DNA from: Prochlorococcus marinus CUG1417
Lineage (GTDB): Bacteria > Cyanobacteriota > Cyanobacteriia > PCC-6307 > Cyanobiaceae
DNA: 64,000 nucleotides
Direction: 5' to 3'
NCBI RefSeq assembly: GCF_017695975.1
Contig: NZ_JAAORN010000002.1
Location: 248,001 to 312,000 of the forward strand
Shown here one piece after another: positions 56,845 to 64,000 of the stretch; within the stretch, counting starts at the first letter, position 1; every line of letters starts with the position of its first letter. A program made the translations under genes and the position numbers. The notes beneath the pieces are model-generated. The model worked only from the letters and a program-made list of their open reading frames with translations, was not told the DNA's origin and ran no database searches.

Positions 56845-56989
56845 AAAAAATTCCCCACAAAGAAAAACAACCTTAAAATGGAACTCCAATGGAGAGCTTT
56901 CGGAAATTGATATGTTGAGAATTTTAGAGAAGATATCATCGAGTGAGCTTAATCAATGTGAATTGACATGCGATTCTGATCAAGTTTGA
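56837..56989 (+). CDS. Microprotein with C-terminal CX3C, 50 aa
   Basis: The ATG lies inside the end of the preceding gene, with AAAGGGAGAAAATC upstream as ribosome site. The product has a basic N-terminus (MNKKNSPQRKTTLKWNSNGE), a helix (SEIDMLRILEKISSSELN) and the ending QCELTCDSDQV with another CX3C. Coupled synthesis with the twin CX3C protein suggests partners. Confidence 0.55.
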   Translation: MNKKNSPQRKTTLKWNSNGELSEIDMLRILEKISSSELNQCELTCDSDQV

Positions 56990-57248
56990 AGATTATTAAT
57001 ACTATAAATTAGTTAAACTTAACAAATCATTATTTTAAAAATAAATTAAATACTTATAACTAAATAATATTTTTAGGATATTATTTTATAATAAAAAATA
57101 ATATCTATTTAGCTATTTTTCAAAAAAATAATTTCACATAATATTTTAGAATTGCAATAGCTGTATCTTATTTAATATTGCTTTTTTTAAAAGTAGCAAA
57201 TAAATTAATGCATCATAACAACACTAAACTTTATAAGAATTCAAACCT

Positions 57249-57419
57249 TTATCCAGGATTTGAGTGAATTTCTGATAAAACATTTTTAGAGGTCTTGCCT
57301 TTTTTTAAGAATCTTTGACTAATTTCTTTTTTTGACATTTCAATAGGTCTTACTATGCCTGAATCCCCATGCGTAGGGCAATAATAGGTCATTAGCATCC
57401 ATTTTTGTTCTACGTCCAT
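57249..57419 (-). CDS. Microprotein with YYCPTHGD motif, 56 aa
   Basis: The ATG-started soluble product begins MDVEQKWMLMTYYCPTHGDS and continues with basic helical sequence (MSKKEISQRFLKKGKTSKN). The Cys-Pro-x-His element could bind a metal. No family is recognised. The frame is open in an otherwise stop-rich region. Confidence 0.5.
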   Translation of the reverse strand: MDVEQKWMLMTYYCPTHGDSGIVRPIEMSKKEISQRFLKKGKTSKNVLSEIHSNPG

Positions 57420-57617
57420 AAAAAATAACCTTTGATCAAAATTTCATGATCATTAAATAAGATGAATTTTGAGATATTTTATGTTTCTTAATTTTTTCTT
57501 CTTTTTTGCTTAATACTAATATTACAAAATCCCAAATCAATTCTCATTAAATAGATATAAATACGCATGACTTATAAATAAAATCCTGCTATGAATTAAT
57601 AAATCAAAGTACTTCTT

Positions 57618-57749
57618 ATGTCATTAGAATCTATATTAATGGTGATAGCCCCAATTTGTCTTTTTACAGTAGGAGTTATTGCTATACCAATTTTAGTAAA
57701 ACCTCGTAAACAATCAGGTCTTACCAAGAGGTACATACGAGGTCTTTGA
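57618..57749 (+). CDS. Membrane microprotein, 43 aa
   Basis: The product has one membrane helix (ILMVIAPICLFTVGVIAIPI) and a basic tail (LVKPRKQSGLTKRYIRGL). Orientation by charge places the tail in the cytoplasm. It has an ATG start. No known small photosystem subunit matches. Confidence 0.5.
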   Translation: MSLESILMVIAPICLFTVGVIAIPILVKPRKQSGLTKRYIRGL

Positions 57750-58005
57750 ATTAAATAAACCTTAAAGAAGTGCTAAAAAAACTTTAAAAAAATTACATCA
57801 ATCAATTTAAAAATATTCCAAACACACACATACATACGCTCACAAAAAAAATATACGCCTTAATTTAATTTGAATAAAGTTAAATATGGTTTTCTAAAAA
57901 TTTTTGAAAAATGCAATTTGATACATTATTTTCATAATTAAGACACTGTGATGGATAATATAATGTGGAGATTGGTTTTATTTAATTAAATTATCACTAA
58001 AAAAT

Positions 58006-59175
58006 TTGAGCAAAATAAAATTTTCAGGTCTTAGAGGCCAAGCGCTTGTAATTGAGAATAAAGATATTCCAAGCATAAAAGAATTTAAGGATGTTATTCC
58101 AGATCACTATTTTGAATGTAATACGAAAACTTCTTTAAAGTATCTTTTACAAACAATCTTAATTCAATTATTAGTAGTTGCAATCGGGCTACATATTCCA
58201 TTTACTCCAGAAATGATCCCAATTTGGATCATTTACTCATTACTATCAGGTACAACTGCGATGGGATTCTGGGTAATTGCGCATGAATGCGGACATGGAG
58301 CATTTTCTAAAAACAAAACTTTGGAAACCATAATTGGATATTTACTGCATTCATTACTACTAGTTCCCTATTTCTCTTGGCAACGTTCTCATGCCGTTCA
58401 TCATCGATTCACAAATAATGTAACCAATGGAGAAACTCACGTTCCTTTAGTTATTGAGGGAAATGGAGTTACGGAAAAGGTAGGGGGAGAAAAAGAATTG
58501 CATTTTTCAAATTCCATAGGTAAGAAAAATTACGGAATTCTTCAACTTTTTTTACATCTAATATTTGGCTGGCCTGCTTATTTACTTACAGGAAGTACCG
58601 GAGGTATTAAATATGGGACTTCAAATCATTTTTGGCCAACCAAACCATTTTCCAAAGTATTATGGCCATCAATTTGGACTAAGAAAGTTTGGATATCAGA
58701 TATTGGTATAGCTTTAACGTTATTGGGTATTATTTTCTATGTTTTTAAGTATGGATTGTTTTCAGTAATTGCAATGTATATTGGACCTATATTAGTTATT
58801 AATAGTTGGTTAGTAGTTTATACATGGCTTCATCATACAGATTCAGATGTGCCCCATCTTTCAAATACAGAATTTACATTTATGAGAGGAGCCTTTCTCT
58901 CCATTGACAGACCTTACGGTAAAATCCTTAATTTTCTGCATCATAATATAGGTTCAAGTCATGTAGTTCATCATGTCTGTCCAAACATTCCTCATTATCA
59001 TGCTATAAAGGCTACCGTCTTAATAAAGAAAAACTTTAAAAAGGCATATCTTTTTAATCCTGATCCTATACCTAAAGCACTTTGGAATATTGCTTGCCAT
59101 TGTGTTGCTGTTAAGTCAGATAGTAAAAAAGAAAGATATCTTTGGCAATCTTCATACAATAAAAGAGGTTTGTAA
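58006..59175 (+). CDS. FAD2-like (delta-12 type) fatty-acid desaturase
   Basis: The 389 residues have histidine boxes HECGHGAFS (near residue 96), HAVHHRFTNN (near 130) and HVVHHVCPNIPHYHA (near 322). These and the N-terminal PSIKEFKDVIPDHYFE resemble plant FAD2 and related omega-6 desaturases rather than the classical cyanobacterial DesA boxes. About four membrane helices lie between. It probably inserts a delta-12 double bond in membrane lipids. The start is TTG. It is alone, with AT-rich flanks. Confidence 0.9.
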   Translation: MSKIKFSGLRGQALVIENKDIPSIKEFKDVIPDHYFECNTKTSLKYLLQTILIQLLVVAIGLHIPFTPEMIPIWIIYSLLSGTTAMGFWVIAHECGHGAFSKNKTLETIIGYLLHSLLLVPYFSWQRSHAVHHRFTNNVTNGETHVPLVIEGNGVTEKVGGEKELHFSNSIGKKNYGILQLFLHLIFGWPAYLLTGSTGGIKYGTSNHFWPTKPFSKVLWPSIWTKKVWISDIGIALTLLGIIFYVFKYGLFSVIAMYIGPILVINSWLVVYTWLHHTDSDVPHLSNTEFTFMRGAFLSIDRPYGKILNFLHHNIGSSHVVHHVCPNIPHYHAIKATVLIKKNFKKAYLFNPDPIPKALWNIACHCVAVKSDSKKERYLWQSSYNKRGL

Positions 59176-59283
59176 AATTATAAATTTTTTACAACATTCA
59201 TATACGCAAATCTGAAAAGAATATAAAAAAAATAGCAATCTCTTAATTTCTATCTTAAAAATAATTGATTTTATTTATTTCTT

Positions 59284-59445
59284 ATGAGTGGCGACAATTT
59301 ACATGGAAAACAACCTATTAAATTTTATTCGGAAAAAATAACACTCACAAAAGTTGAATTATTAGAGAGGCAATTGAGTTTAGGAGACAAAGTATCAGAT
59401 TTAGATGAAAAGCATAAAGAATGGAGCAGAAAACTATCGAATTGA
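59284..59445 (+). CDS. Charged coiled-coil microprotein, 53 aa
   Basis: The ATG-started product begins MSGDNLHGKQPIKFYSEKIT and continues with a predicted coiled coil (KVELLERQLSLGDKVSDLDE, then KHKEWSRKLSN). No membrane segment or motif is seen. It lies 108 bases after the desaturase and may share its transcript. Confidence 0.5.
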   Translation: MSGDNLHGKQPIKFYSEKITLTKVELLERQLSLGDKVSDLDEKHKEWSRKLSN

Positions 59446-60102
59446 TGATTTAAAAATACATTTACATAACATTGATGTTTAATTTAATCTAATCAAGAAA
59501 TTTTCAATGATTCTGAAAAATTATAAGAACAAGGGAATGCCTTGTGATGTGTATAGTAAAAAACTTTCTATTTAATTTTTCTCAATTTTGGCGTTTTAAA
59601 AAATATTATTTTTAAGCTAAAAAATAATATTGTGACTGTAAGAGCAGGCAGGATAAATAATATTAAATCAGAACTTAATAGAGAAGGAATTCTCGCAAAA
59701 ATTAAATGCATGTAAAAAGTTTCAAACGACATTGAAATATCTGTAAATCTTTTTAATTAATAGCAATTATTTGGCTATCAAAAACTATTTTTTTTCTAAG
59801 ATAAAAAATTTCGACAAAAAAAGAGTCAGCCTGTATCCCTACTAGCTGACTCTGATATTTATATTAATTTAAATAATCCCTAAATGAGGATTTGATATAC
59901 TTACCAAAAAAAACTACTGACATAAATTTTATCTCTCAAAATATAAATATCAACGCCAAAATAATTCTATCAAAAGAGTATATTAAGATACAGAATCGTT
60001 ACAAAATGGGCTATTTAAGAGTCGAATAGGATATTTTTTCATAGCTTTCTTTACATAAATAAATAAATATGTTATATTTGTTTACAAATTATTTTCAAAA
60101 AA
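59446..60102. other. Long AT-rich region with a terminator-bounded minus-strand unit
   Basis: No gene above about 30 residues is supported in these 650 bases. On the minus strand a TAGAAT box (59964-59969), a 19-codon frame (59864-59923, starting MSVVFFGKYIKSSF) and a strong terminator (59815-59853) stand in order, as in a tiny gene or a small RNA of about 140 bases. Two other frames of 22 and 27 codons on the plus strand are weaker. Confidence 0.5.
59815..59853 (-). terminator. Strong rho-independent terminator of a short minus-strand unit
   Basis: On the minus strand a nine-base-pair perfect stem (AGAGTCAGC / GCTGACTCT) with a 14-base loop containing GTAGGGATAC is followed by about seven T residues. 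No annotated gene precedes it on this strand within 1.1 kb, except a 19-codon frame, so it probably ends a small RNA or microprotein mRNA. Confidence 0.75.
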
Positions 60103-60210
60103 ATGACTCCTGAAGCAGAACGTTTTAATGGTTGGGCAGCAATGTTAGGTTTCGTTGCAGCAGTTGGTGCTTATGTAACAACAGGCCAGATTATTCCAGG
60201 TTGGTTCTAA
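60103..60210 (+). CDS. hli: Minimal high-light-inducible protein (Hli), 35 aa, NGW variant
   Basis: The 35 residues consist of almost only the chlorophyll-binding helix: PEAERFNGWAAMLGFVAAVG then AYVTTGQIIPGWF. The Glu and Asn ligands of the E..NGR.AM.GF signature are present, but Arg is replaced by Trp. Hli proteins act as dimers in which the Arg normally pairs with Glu of the partner. Its stop (TAATG) overlaps the start of the next hli gene by one base, so the two are translationally coupled. Confidence 0.92.
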   Translation: MTPEAERFNGWAAMLGFVAAVGAYVTTGQIIPGWF

Positions 60211-60350
60211 TGGATAATACAGAACCAAAAATTGTTGAAAAAGAAAAAGTTGTAGCTGAAAAGCTTAACGGGAGGTTTGCTATGATTGGATTCGTAGCAC
60301 TATTAGGCGCTTATCTAACTACAGGTCAAATAATCCCTGGCTTTATCTAA
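60210..60350 (+). CDS. hli: High-light-inducible protein (Hli), 46 aa
   Basis: The canonical signature is complete here: AEKLNGRFAMIGFVALLGAY followed by LTTGQIIPGFI. The first 18 residues are charged (MDNTEPKIVEKEKVVAEK). The ATG is part of the TAATG junction with the preceding 35-residue Hli. Thylakoid location and photoprotection follow from the family. A longer frame running upstream in phase is an artefact of the overlap. Confidence 0.93.
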   Translation: MDNTEPKIVEKEKVVAEKLNGRFAMIGFVALLGAYLTTGQIIPGFI

Positions 60351-60549
60351 GAAAACATCCCAAAATTTAATCAAATAACCGAATTTACTAGTTAAATTTG
60401 GTTTTTTTAATTCACATAAATACATAGAAATAGTTTAGTTTTTAATATTCAAATACCAAACATAAACTATAAAAAGAAATCAGTATAAAAACTCTACCGC
60501 GATAATAAGAATACAATTAAAGTTATGTGATAAATTCAAAGTTGATTAA

Positions 60550-60651
60550 ATGTCAAATCTTCTCTTAGAAATATTATTTTGGCTAATTTTACTGATTTAC
60601 ATTGGCGCAAGAATCACACAAATCAAGAAAAATTATAAACAACAATATTAA
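60550..60651 (+). CDS. Membrane microprotein, 33 aa
   Basis: The ATG-started product is one hydrophobic helix (LLLEILFWLILLIYIGA) with a basic tail (RITQIKKNYKQQY). It lies between hli genes and could be a small thylakoid subunit (inference from position). No known family matches. Confidence 0.45.
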   Translation: MSNLLLEILFWLILLIYIGARITQIKKNYKQQY

Positions 60652-60806
60652 ATATTAAAAGAGAAATTTTCCCAAAAAAGAAGTTTAGGAAAATTAAAAA
60701 TTATCGTATAAAGAAGTCTGAAGATAAAAGAATTTACTATATGCTTTTTCTTCTTTAATTTAAAAAAAAATAATGCTATCTTAGTCAAAAATAATTATAG
60801 AATTTT

Positions 60807-60932
60807 ATGAGAGTAAAACTTGAACCAGAGACAGCATTTATTGGGAAAAAATTTGCTTACTTATTCCTCGGAATAATCTTTAGTCTTAATGCTATAACTT
60901 TTATTTGGTTTTTTTTATTTTCAAATCTATAA
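60807..60932 (+). CDS. Membrane microprotein, 41 aa
   Basis: The product has a polar start (MRVKLEPETAFIGKK) and one membrane helix (AYLFLGIIFSLNAITFIWFF). It has an ATG start. Its position inside the hli cluster suggests a thylakoid role, without further evidence. Confidence 0.45.
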   Translation: MRVKLEPETAFIGKKFAYLFLGIIFSLNAITFIWFFLFSNL

Positions 60933-61035
60933 AAAGTTAATTTAAATTTAAGAAAATAATTATTTAAATATTTTTCTATTAATCATTTGATATAAACTAA
61001 AAAAATTTATAAAGTAAAAACTAATAAGTTTAGTA

Positions 61036-61242
61036 TTAAAAAATCCCTGGTATTATCTGCCCTGTTGTTACGTAAGCACCCAGTAGTGCAACAAATCCAA
61101 CCATTGCCCATCTGCCATTTACTTTTTCTGCATTTTGAGGATATCCTTCATAAGAAACAGATTCATCTATGTAAGGCCTTGTCTCGGAAGGAAACATATT
61201 TTGTCTTCCACCTGATTCCGTTGTTACTCCAGAGTTTGACAT
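61036..61242 (-). CDS. hli: High-light-inducible protein (Hli), 68 aa
   Basis: The C-terminal half has the full chlorophyll-binding signature AEKVNGRWAMVGFVALLGAY and the ending VTTGQIIPGIF, nearly identical to the hli proteins at 60.1-60.35 kb. The N-terminal 38 residues are polar (MSNSGVTTESGGRQNMFPSE) and contain ETRPYIDESVSYEGYP. It is transcribed towards the other two hli genes. It has an ATG start. Confidence 0.94.
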   Translation of the reverse strand: MSNSGVTTESGGRQNMFPSETRPYIDESVSYEGYPQNAEKVNGRWAMVGFVALLGAYVTTGQIIPGIF

Positions 61243-61476
61243 TTAAACGTTTGTAATTGTTAACTAAAGTAACATAAATATTAACTTTTGTAAACCTAGT
61301 ACATGAGAAATATTCTTTTGGGAGTAATTGACAATAAATCTGTGGCAGTTTTGTTAGACGCAATTTATTTCTTAAAAAATTTTTTTTATTTTTTTACTTA
61401 ATCGTATTTACAAAAAAATCTTTTTAATAAGCATTTATACTCACAGTAAGTAATTTTACTTAGTAGAATAAAATTA
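61243..61476. other. Intergenic region between hli and the candidate small RNA
   Basis: These 234 bases contain the promoter region of the minus-strand hli and the TAGAAT box (61464-61469) of the downstream small RNA. No coding frame is supported. Confidence 0.5.
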
Positions 61477-61575
61477 GCATTTAGGAAGTGCTTGGCTGGT
61501 TAACATCAGGTAAACTGAAGCTAACTTGGTCGTCATGAGCTTGCCGGTGGGGTACTTGCAAGCTCTTTTATTTTT
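61477..61575 (+). ncRNA. Candidate small RNA ending in a strong terminator
   Basis: About 99 bases run from just after a TAGAAT box (61464-61469) to a perfect eight-base-pair hairpin (GAGCTTGC / GCAAGCTC, 61537-61565) followed by T-rich sequence. The segment is clearly richer in G and C than its surroundings, contains no plausible reading frame, and is followed by more than 100 bases before the next small gene. The hairpin loop GGTGGGGTAC resembles the loop of the minus-strand terminator at 59815-59853. Named picocyanobacterial small RNAs cannot be matched with confidence. Confidence 0.55.
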
Positions 61576-61677
61576 AAAAGCAAGAAGTTTTTTGTTACTG
61601 AAAAAGCTTTGAAGGGAAATAAAGCCATTGTCAAAATATAATTCTATTGCTATAGAAAAATAGAGTAAATAATATTT

Positions 61678-61776
61678 ATGTCCATAGATTTTATTCTTAT
61701 TCCCGCTTGTATTTTTATTATTCTTCTTCTTCTAAATCGAGAAAATAGAATCTACAAAAGAAATCAAAAAACCTAA
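61678..61776 (+). CDS. Membrane microprotein, 32 aa
   Basis: An ATG start gives one hydrophobic helix (FILIPACIFIILLLL) and a basic tail (NRENRIYKRNQKT). It follows the candidate small RNA. No family is recognised; the positive-inside form matches other microproteins of this island. Confidence 0.4.
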   Translation: MSIDFILIPACIFIILLLLNRENRIYKRNQKT

Positions 61777-62212
61777 GTAACAAAAAATTTTTACATGAGG
61801 TTTTAAAAATAATCTTCAATAAATTAATTTTTTATCTTATAAAAAGATTCCAAAAAATTTCTTATTTAGAAATAGTTTTTGAATATTGAAAATTTAAAAA
61901 GGGAAATTATGTTAGGTTTTTATTTAAAATTAATTTACTCCAATATATTCCTGAACTGTTGATCTGATTTAATTTTTGTTGGCAGTGTGAACATTTACAC
62001 TTTTCTAATAAAGGTTTATTTTTCATTAATTGCCTTTTTTTTAAAGAAACCAAATTTTTTAAATAACTGCAAGTAGAAAAAATTCTTTTTTTATTTTATT
62101 TTGGAAATTTATAACCAAAAGCGGTCTATTTAGCCAATAATTTTCAATTGGTCTCTAAATCATTGATATTTTATAATGCTAAAAAAGATATCAAAAATCA
62201 AATAAATTACTT
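61777..62212. other. AT-rich region upstream of the LptF/G-like gene
   Basis: Apart from the 39-residue frame on the minus strand at 61907-62026, no gene or clear regulatory element is seen in these 436 bases. Confidence 0.5.
61907..62026 (-). CDS. Microprotein with CKCSHC motif, 39 aa
   Basis: The ATG-started product has KCKCSHCQQKLNQIN near the N-terminus; three cysteines in CxCxxC spacing could bind zinc. The rest is basic and polar. The frame may extend upstream in phase from non-ATG codons. No family is recognised. Confidence 0.4.
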   Translation of the reverse strand: MKNKPLLEKCKCSHCQQKLNQINSSGIYWSKLILNKNLT

Positions 62213-63412
62213 TTGAAACTTTCAAATCAATCACAATTTAAAAAAAATATCAAAAAAATAATTACTCCTTGGTATGTAATACCTCTAATAGATAGATGGT
62301 TATTAGGACAACTTATACCTCCTATGATTTTTGCCATTTCTGCTTTTACTGTTATTTCATTATCTGTTGGAGTAATGTTTGATCTCATAAGGAAAATAGT
62401 TGAATATGGATTACCTGTATTGCAAGCTTTACAAGCTTTAGTGTATAGCTTACCAAGCTTTTTGGTTTTGTCATTTCCAATGGCTGTTTTATTATCCACA
62501 CTATTATCTTATGGAAAACTATCAGCAAATTCTGAATTATTAGCTTTAAGATCTTTAGGAATTAAAACATCTCGAATTATAGCTCCAGCTATTGCAGTCT
62601 CAATCTTCATGACAGGATTAACTTTTTATTTCAATGATAATTTAGTTCCCACTAGTAATAGACTTGCCGAATCAACTTTAAGATCTGGAATAGGAAGTTC
62701 ATTTAACAAAGGTAAGAATAACATTATTTTTACTAGAAAAGGATCAAGAATAGCTCCTAGCACTAATAAACCAACAAAAGTAAATACATACTTAACGCAT
62801 ATTTTTTATGCCTCTAAGTTTGAAAATAATATAATGAAAGAGGTTACAGTTTTAGACTTTTCCAGAGAAAATATAAAGCAGATTCTTACAGCAAATAGTG
62901 CAATTTTTGATAAAGATAATTCTTCCTGGATATTTTCAGATGGAAATATTGTTTCAACTAATTTAACAGGTCAAACAACAAACATTGAATTTAAACAATA
63001 TATATACCCTTTTGTTGAAGGCCCATTAGATCTCGGAAAAGTCCCAAAAGATGCAAGCGATATGTCTTTAAAAGAAGCTTTTGAGGCTGAAAGAATATAT
63101 AAAAAGATAGGAAATCTCAAGGAGATTAGAAAAATTCAAGTAAGAATTCAAGAAAAATTTACTTTACCTTGTGCATGTTTGGTTTTTGGATTAATAGGTA
63201 GTATCTTGGGATCTAAATCTAATTTAAGATCTTCAAAAAGTCAGGGGTTCGGATTAAGTGTGATTCTTATTTTAGTTTATTACGTTATGTCATTTATATG
63301 CAGTTCTTTTGGCGTTAAGGGATTAATTCCTCCAATAATCGCAGCTTGGTTTCCAGTAGTAATTTCTCTATTTGGGGGATTTTATTTCTTAAGAAAATCA
63401 AGTTCTGTATAA
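62213..63412 (+). CDS. LptF/LptG family lipopolysaccharide export permease
   Basis: This inner-membrane permease works with LptB ATPase to extract LPS and pass it to the periplasmic bridge. The 399 residues have three N-terminal helices (about 30-125), including FLVLSFPMAVLLSTLLSYGK and ELLALRSLGIKTSRI, a periplasmic beta-jellyroll domain (about 150-290), and three C-terminal helices with KFTLPCACLVFGLIGSILGS. The start is TTG. It fits with the lpx and bamA genes at 16-21 kb as part of outer-membrane building. Confidence 0.92.
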   Translation: MKLSNQSQFKKNIKKIITPWYVIPLIDRWLLGQLIPPMIFAISAFTVISLSVGVMFDLIRKIVEYGLPVLQALQALVYSLPSFLVLSFPMAVLLSTLLSYGKLSANSELLALRSLGIKTSRIIAPAIAVSIFMTGLTFYFNDNLVPTSNRLAESTLRSGIGSSFNKGKNNIIFTRKGSRIAPSTNKPTKVNTYLTHIFYASKFENNIMKEVTVLDFSRENIKQILTANSAIFDKDNSSWIFSDGNIVSTNLTGQTTNIEFKQYIYPFVEGPLDLGKVPKDASDMSLKEAFEAERIYKKIGNLKEIRKIQVRIQEKFTLPCACLVFGLIGSILGSKSNLRSSKSQGFGLSVILILVYYVMSFICSSFGVKGLIPPIIAAWFPVVISLFGGFYFLRKSSSV

Positions 63413-63493
63413 TGCTTTATTTAATTAATTAGAATTGTTTGTTTATTAGAAAAGTTATCACAATATTCAGTTAATCAAGAAGATCCATATTTT

Positions 63494-64000
63494 TTAAATC
63501 TTATCTATTCTTTTATAACCATACCAATCAGGATAATTATTTTCTTCAATCAAATTATTTTCTAGATTTAATTCTATTTTCCAATTACCTACTTTTTTAA
63601 TAACTTGGCAATCATCACAACCAGTTATTATTTTGAGAGAGGCTATATCATCTTTATGCTTTTTTTTACATCCAATTAGCAATTTAGACTTCGCTAAATT
63701 TTTTGCCTCTAATTTACTTGAAGCAACAAATAAACCAAATTCATGTTTTTCTTGCATAGAACTTGGATTATATCCTCCGATATTAACAAACCATAAATTC
63801 TTATTGGTATGTTTTCCATTAACTAATTCGTTATTTTTTAATTTCTTATTTTCAATATTTTTGAGTGTTACTTTATAGCCATTTACATATTTTATTTTTT
63901 TATAGCTATCAATATGTAATCCCTCAAAAGTTCCAAACCAATTCTTTCTTAGTGCATCATATGTATCTTCAATCTTGGAGCCTACTACCCATCTAACATC
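63494..64000 (-). CDS. DUF1543 family protein, C-terminal part (start outside window)
   Basis: The minus-strand frame is open to the window edge. Visible 168 residues show two related DUF1543 pieces: VRWVVGSKIEDTYDALRKNW with GTFEGLHIDSY, and LWFVNIGGYNPSS followed by EKHEFGLFVASSKLEAKNLA. The family has unknown function. An internal ATG at 63757 would give only the second piece and is rejected as start because the frame continues with homology upstream. Two cysteines in GCDDCQV are seen near the end. Confidence 0.85.
   Translation of the reverse strand, partial: DVRWVVGSKIEDTYDALRKNWFGTFEGLHIDSYKKIKYVNGYKVTLKNIENKKLKNNELVNGKHTNKNLWFVNIGGYNPSSMQEKHEFGLFVASSKLEAKNLAKSKLLIGCKKKHKDDIASLKIITGCDDCQVIKKVGNWKIELNLENNLIEENNYPDWYGYKRIDKI

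Noticed and set aside
57815-57845. AC-rich run (ACACACATACATAC-like)
   Set aside because: Short, imperfect, non-coding and without conserved position; likely chance.
59506-59574. 22-codon plus-strand frame (MILKNYKNKGMPCDVYSKKL)
   Set aside because: Too short, no ribosome site and no recognisable feature beyond a small hairpin in its middle.
59632-59715. 27-codon GTG-started frame
   Set aside because: Weak start and no protein-like pattern; not distinguishable from chance.
49815-62212. Prophage or integrative element
   Set aside because: No integrase, transposase, structural phage gene, att-like direct repeats or tRNA border could be seen.

Overview
The window is a piece of a small, very AT-rich cyanobacterial chromosome that best fits a high-light-adapted Prochlorococcus. 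The pointers are several tiny high-light-inducible (Hli) proteins, a kaiB-kaiC clock locus without kaiA, the nblS sensor kinase beside purD and kaiC, a plant-type ferredoxin, lipid A genes without visible Kdo genes, short intergenic distances in the core regions, and frequent TTG and GTG starts. No rRNA, CRISPR array, integrase, transposase or obvious prophage is visible. Strain-level assignment is not possible from sequence reading alone.

Layout. 1-3.7 kb: end of ilvC, cobD, one hli, four small envelope or membrane proteins, and HU. 4.2-8.6 kb: glycogen debranching enzyme, tRNA-Gly(TCC), a GPH-family sugar symporter resembling the Prochlorococcus glucose transporter GlcH, and an MlaE-type permease. 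8.6-15.8 kb: two conserved cyanobacterial proteins with plsY, then pyrF, tyrS, a GIY-YIG protein, pepA and an exported MsrA. 15.8-22.1 kb: a compact leftward cluster purC-bamA-lpxC-fabZ-lpxA-lpxB that links outer-membrane protein assembly to lipid A synthesis. 22.2-28.4 kb: purD-nblS rightward, kaiC-kaiB leftward, and rplU-rpmA. 28.4-39.2 kb: methyltransferase, truB, SpoIID-like protein, RNase Z, pentapeptide protein, ferredoxin, prmA, serA, S4-domain protein, tRNA-Val(GAC), and an ICMT-like and a flavin-binding protein.

39.2-50 kb is a mixed, more variable stretch. It has DoxX, a photolyase-like protein whose FAD domain precedes its alpha/beta-like domain, a stand-alone NAD+-dependent DNA-ligase-like adenylation protein transcribed divergently from it, an SDR enzyme, murD, pirin, DUF1643, DUF2214, a GAF protein and a BaiN-like flavoprotein. 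A 15-bp tandem repeat lies between the last two genes.

50-62 kb is an accessory island of very low coding density and high AT content. It carries two unrelated fatty-acid desaturases, three clustered hli genes (two overlapping by one base), about twenty microproteins of roughly 27-60 residues (most with one membrane helix or paired cysteines), one probable pseudogene, and two terminator-bounded short transcription units that may be small RNAs. It looks like a membrane-stress (light, cold, lipid) island. The window closes with an LptF/LptG-type permease and a partial DUF1543 gene.

The most unusual observations are the acidic-tail microprotein family, the coupled hli pair in which one member lacks the conserved arginine, the domain-swapped photolyase-like gene facing the ligase-like gene, the 21/22-bp direct repeat between purC and purD, and the small paralogous WF.W family present at two loci.
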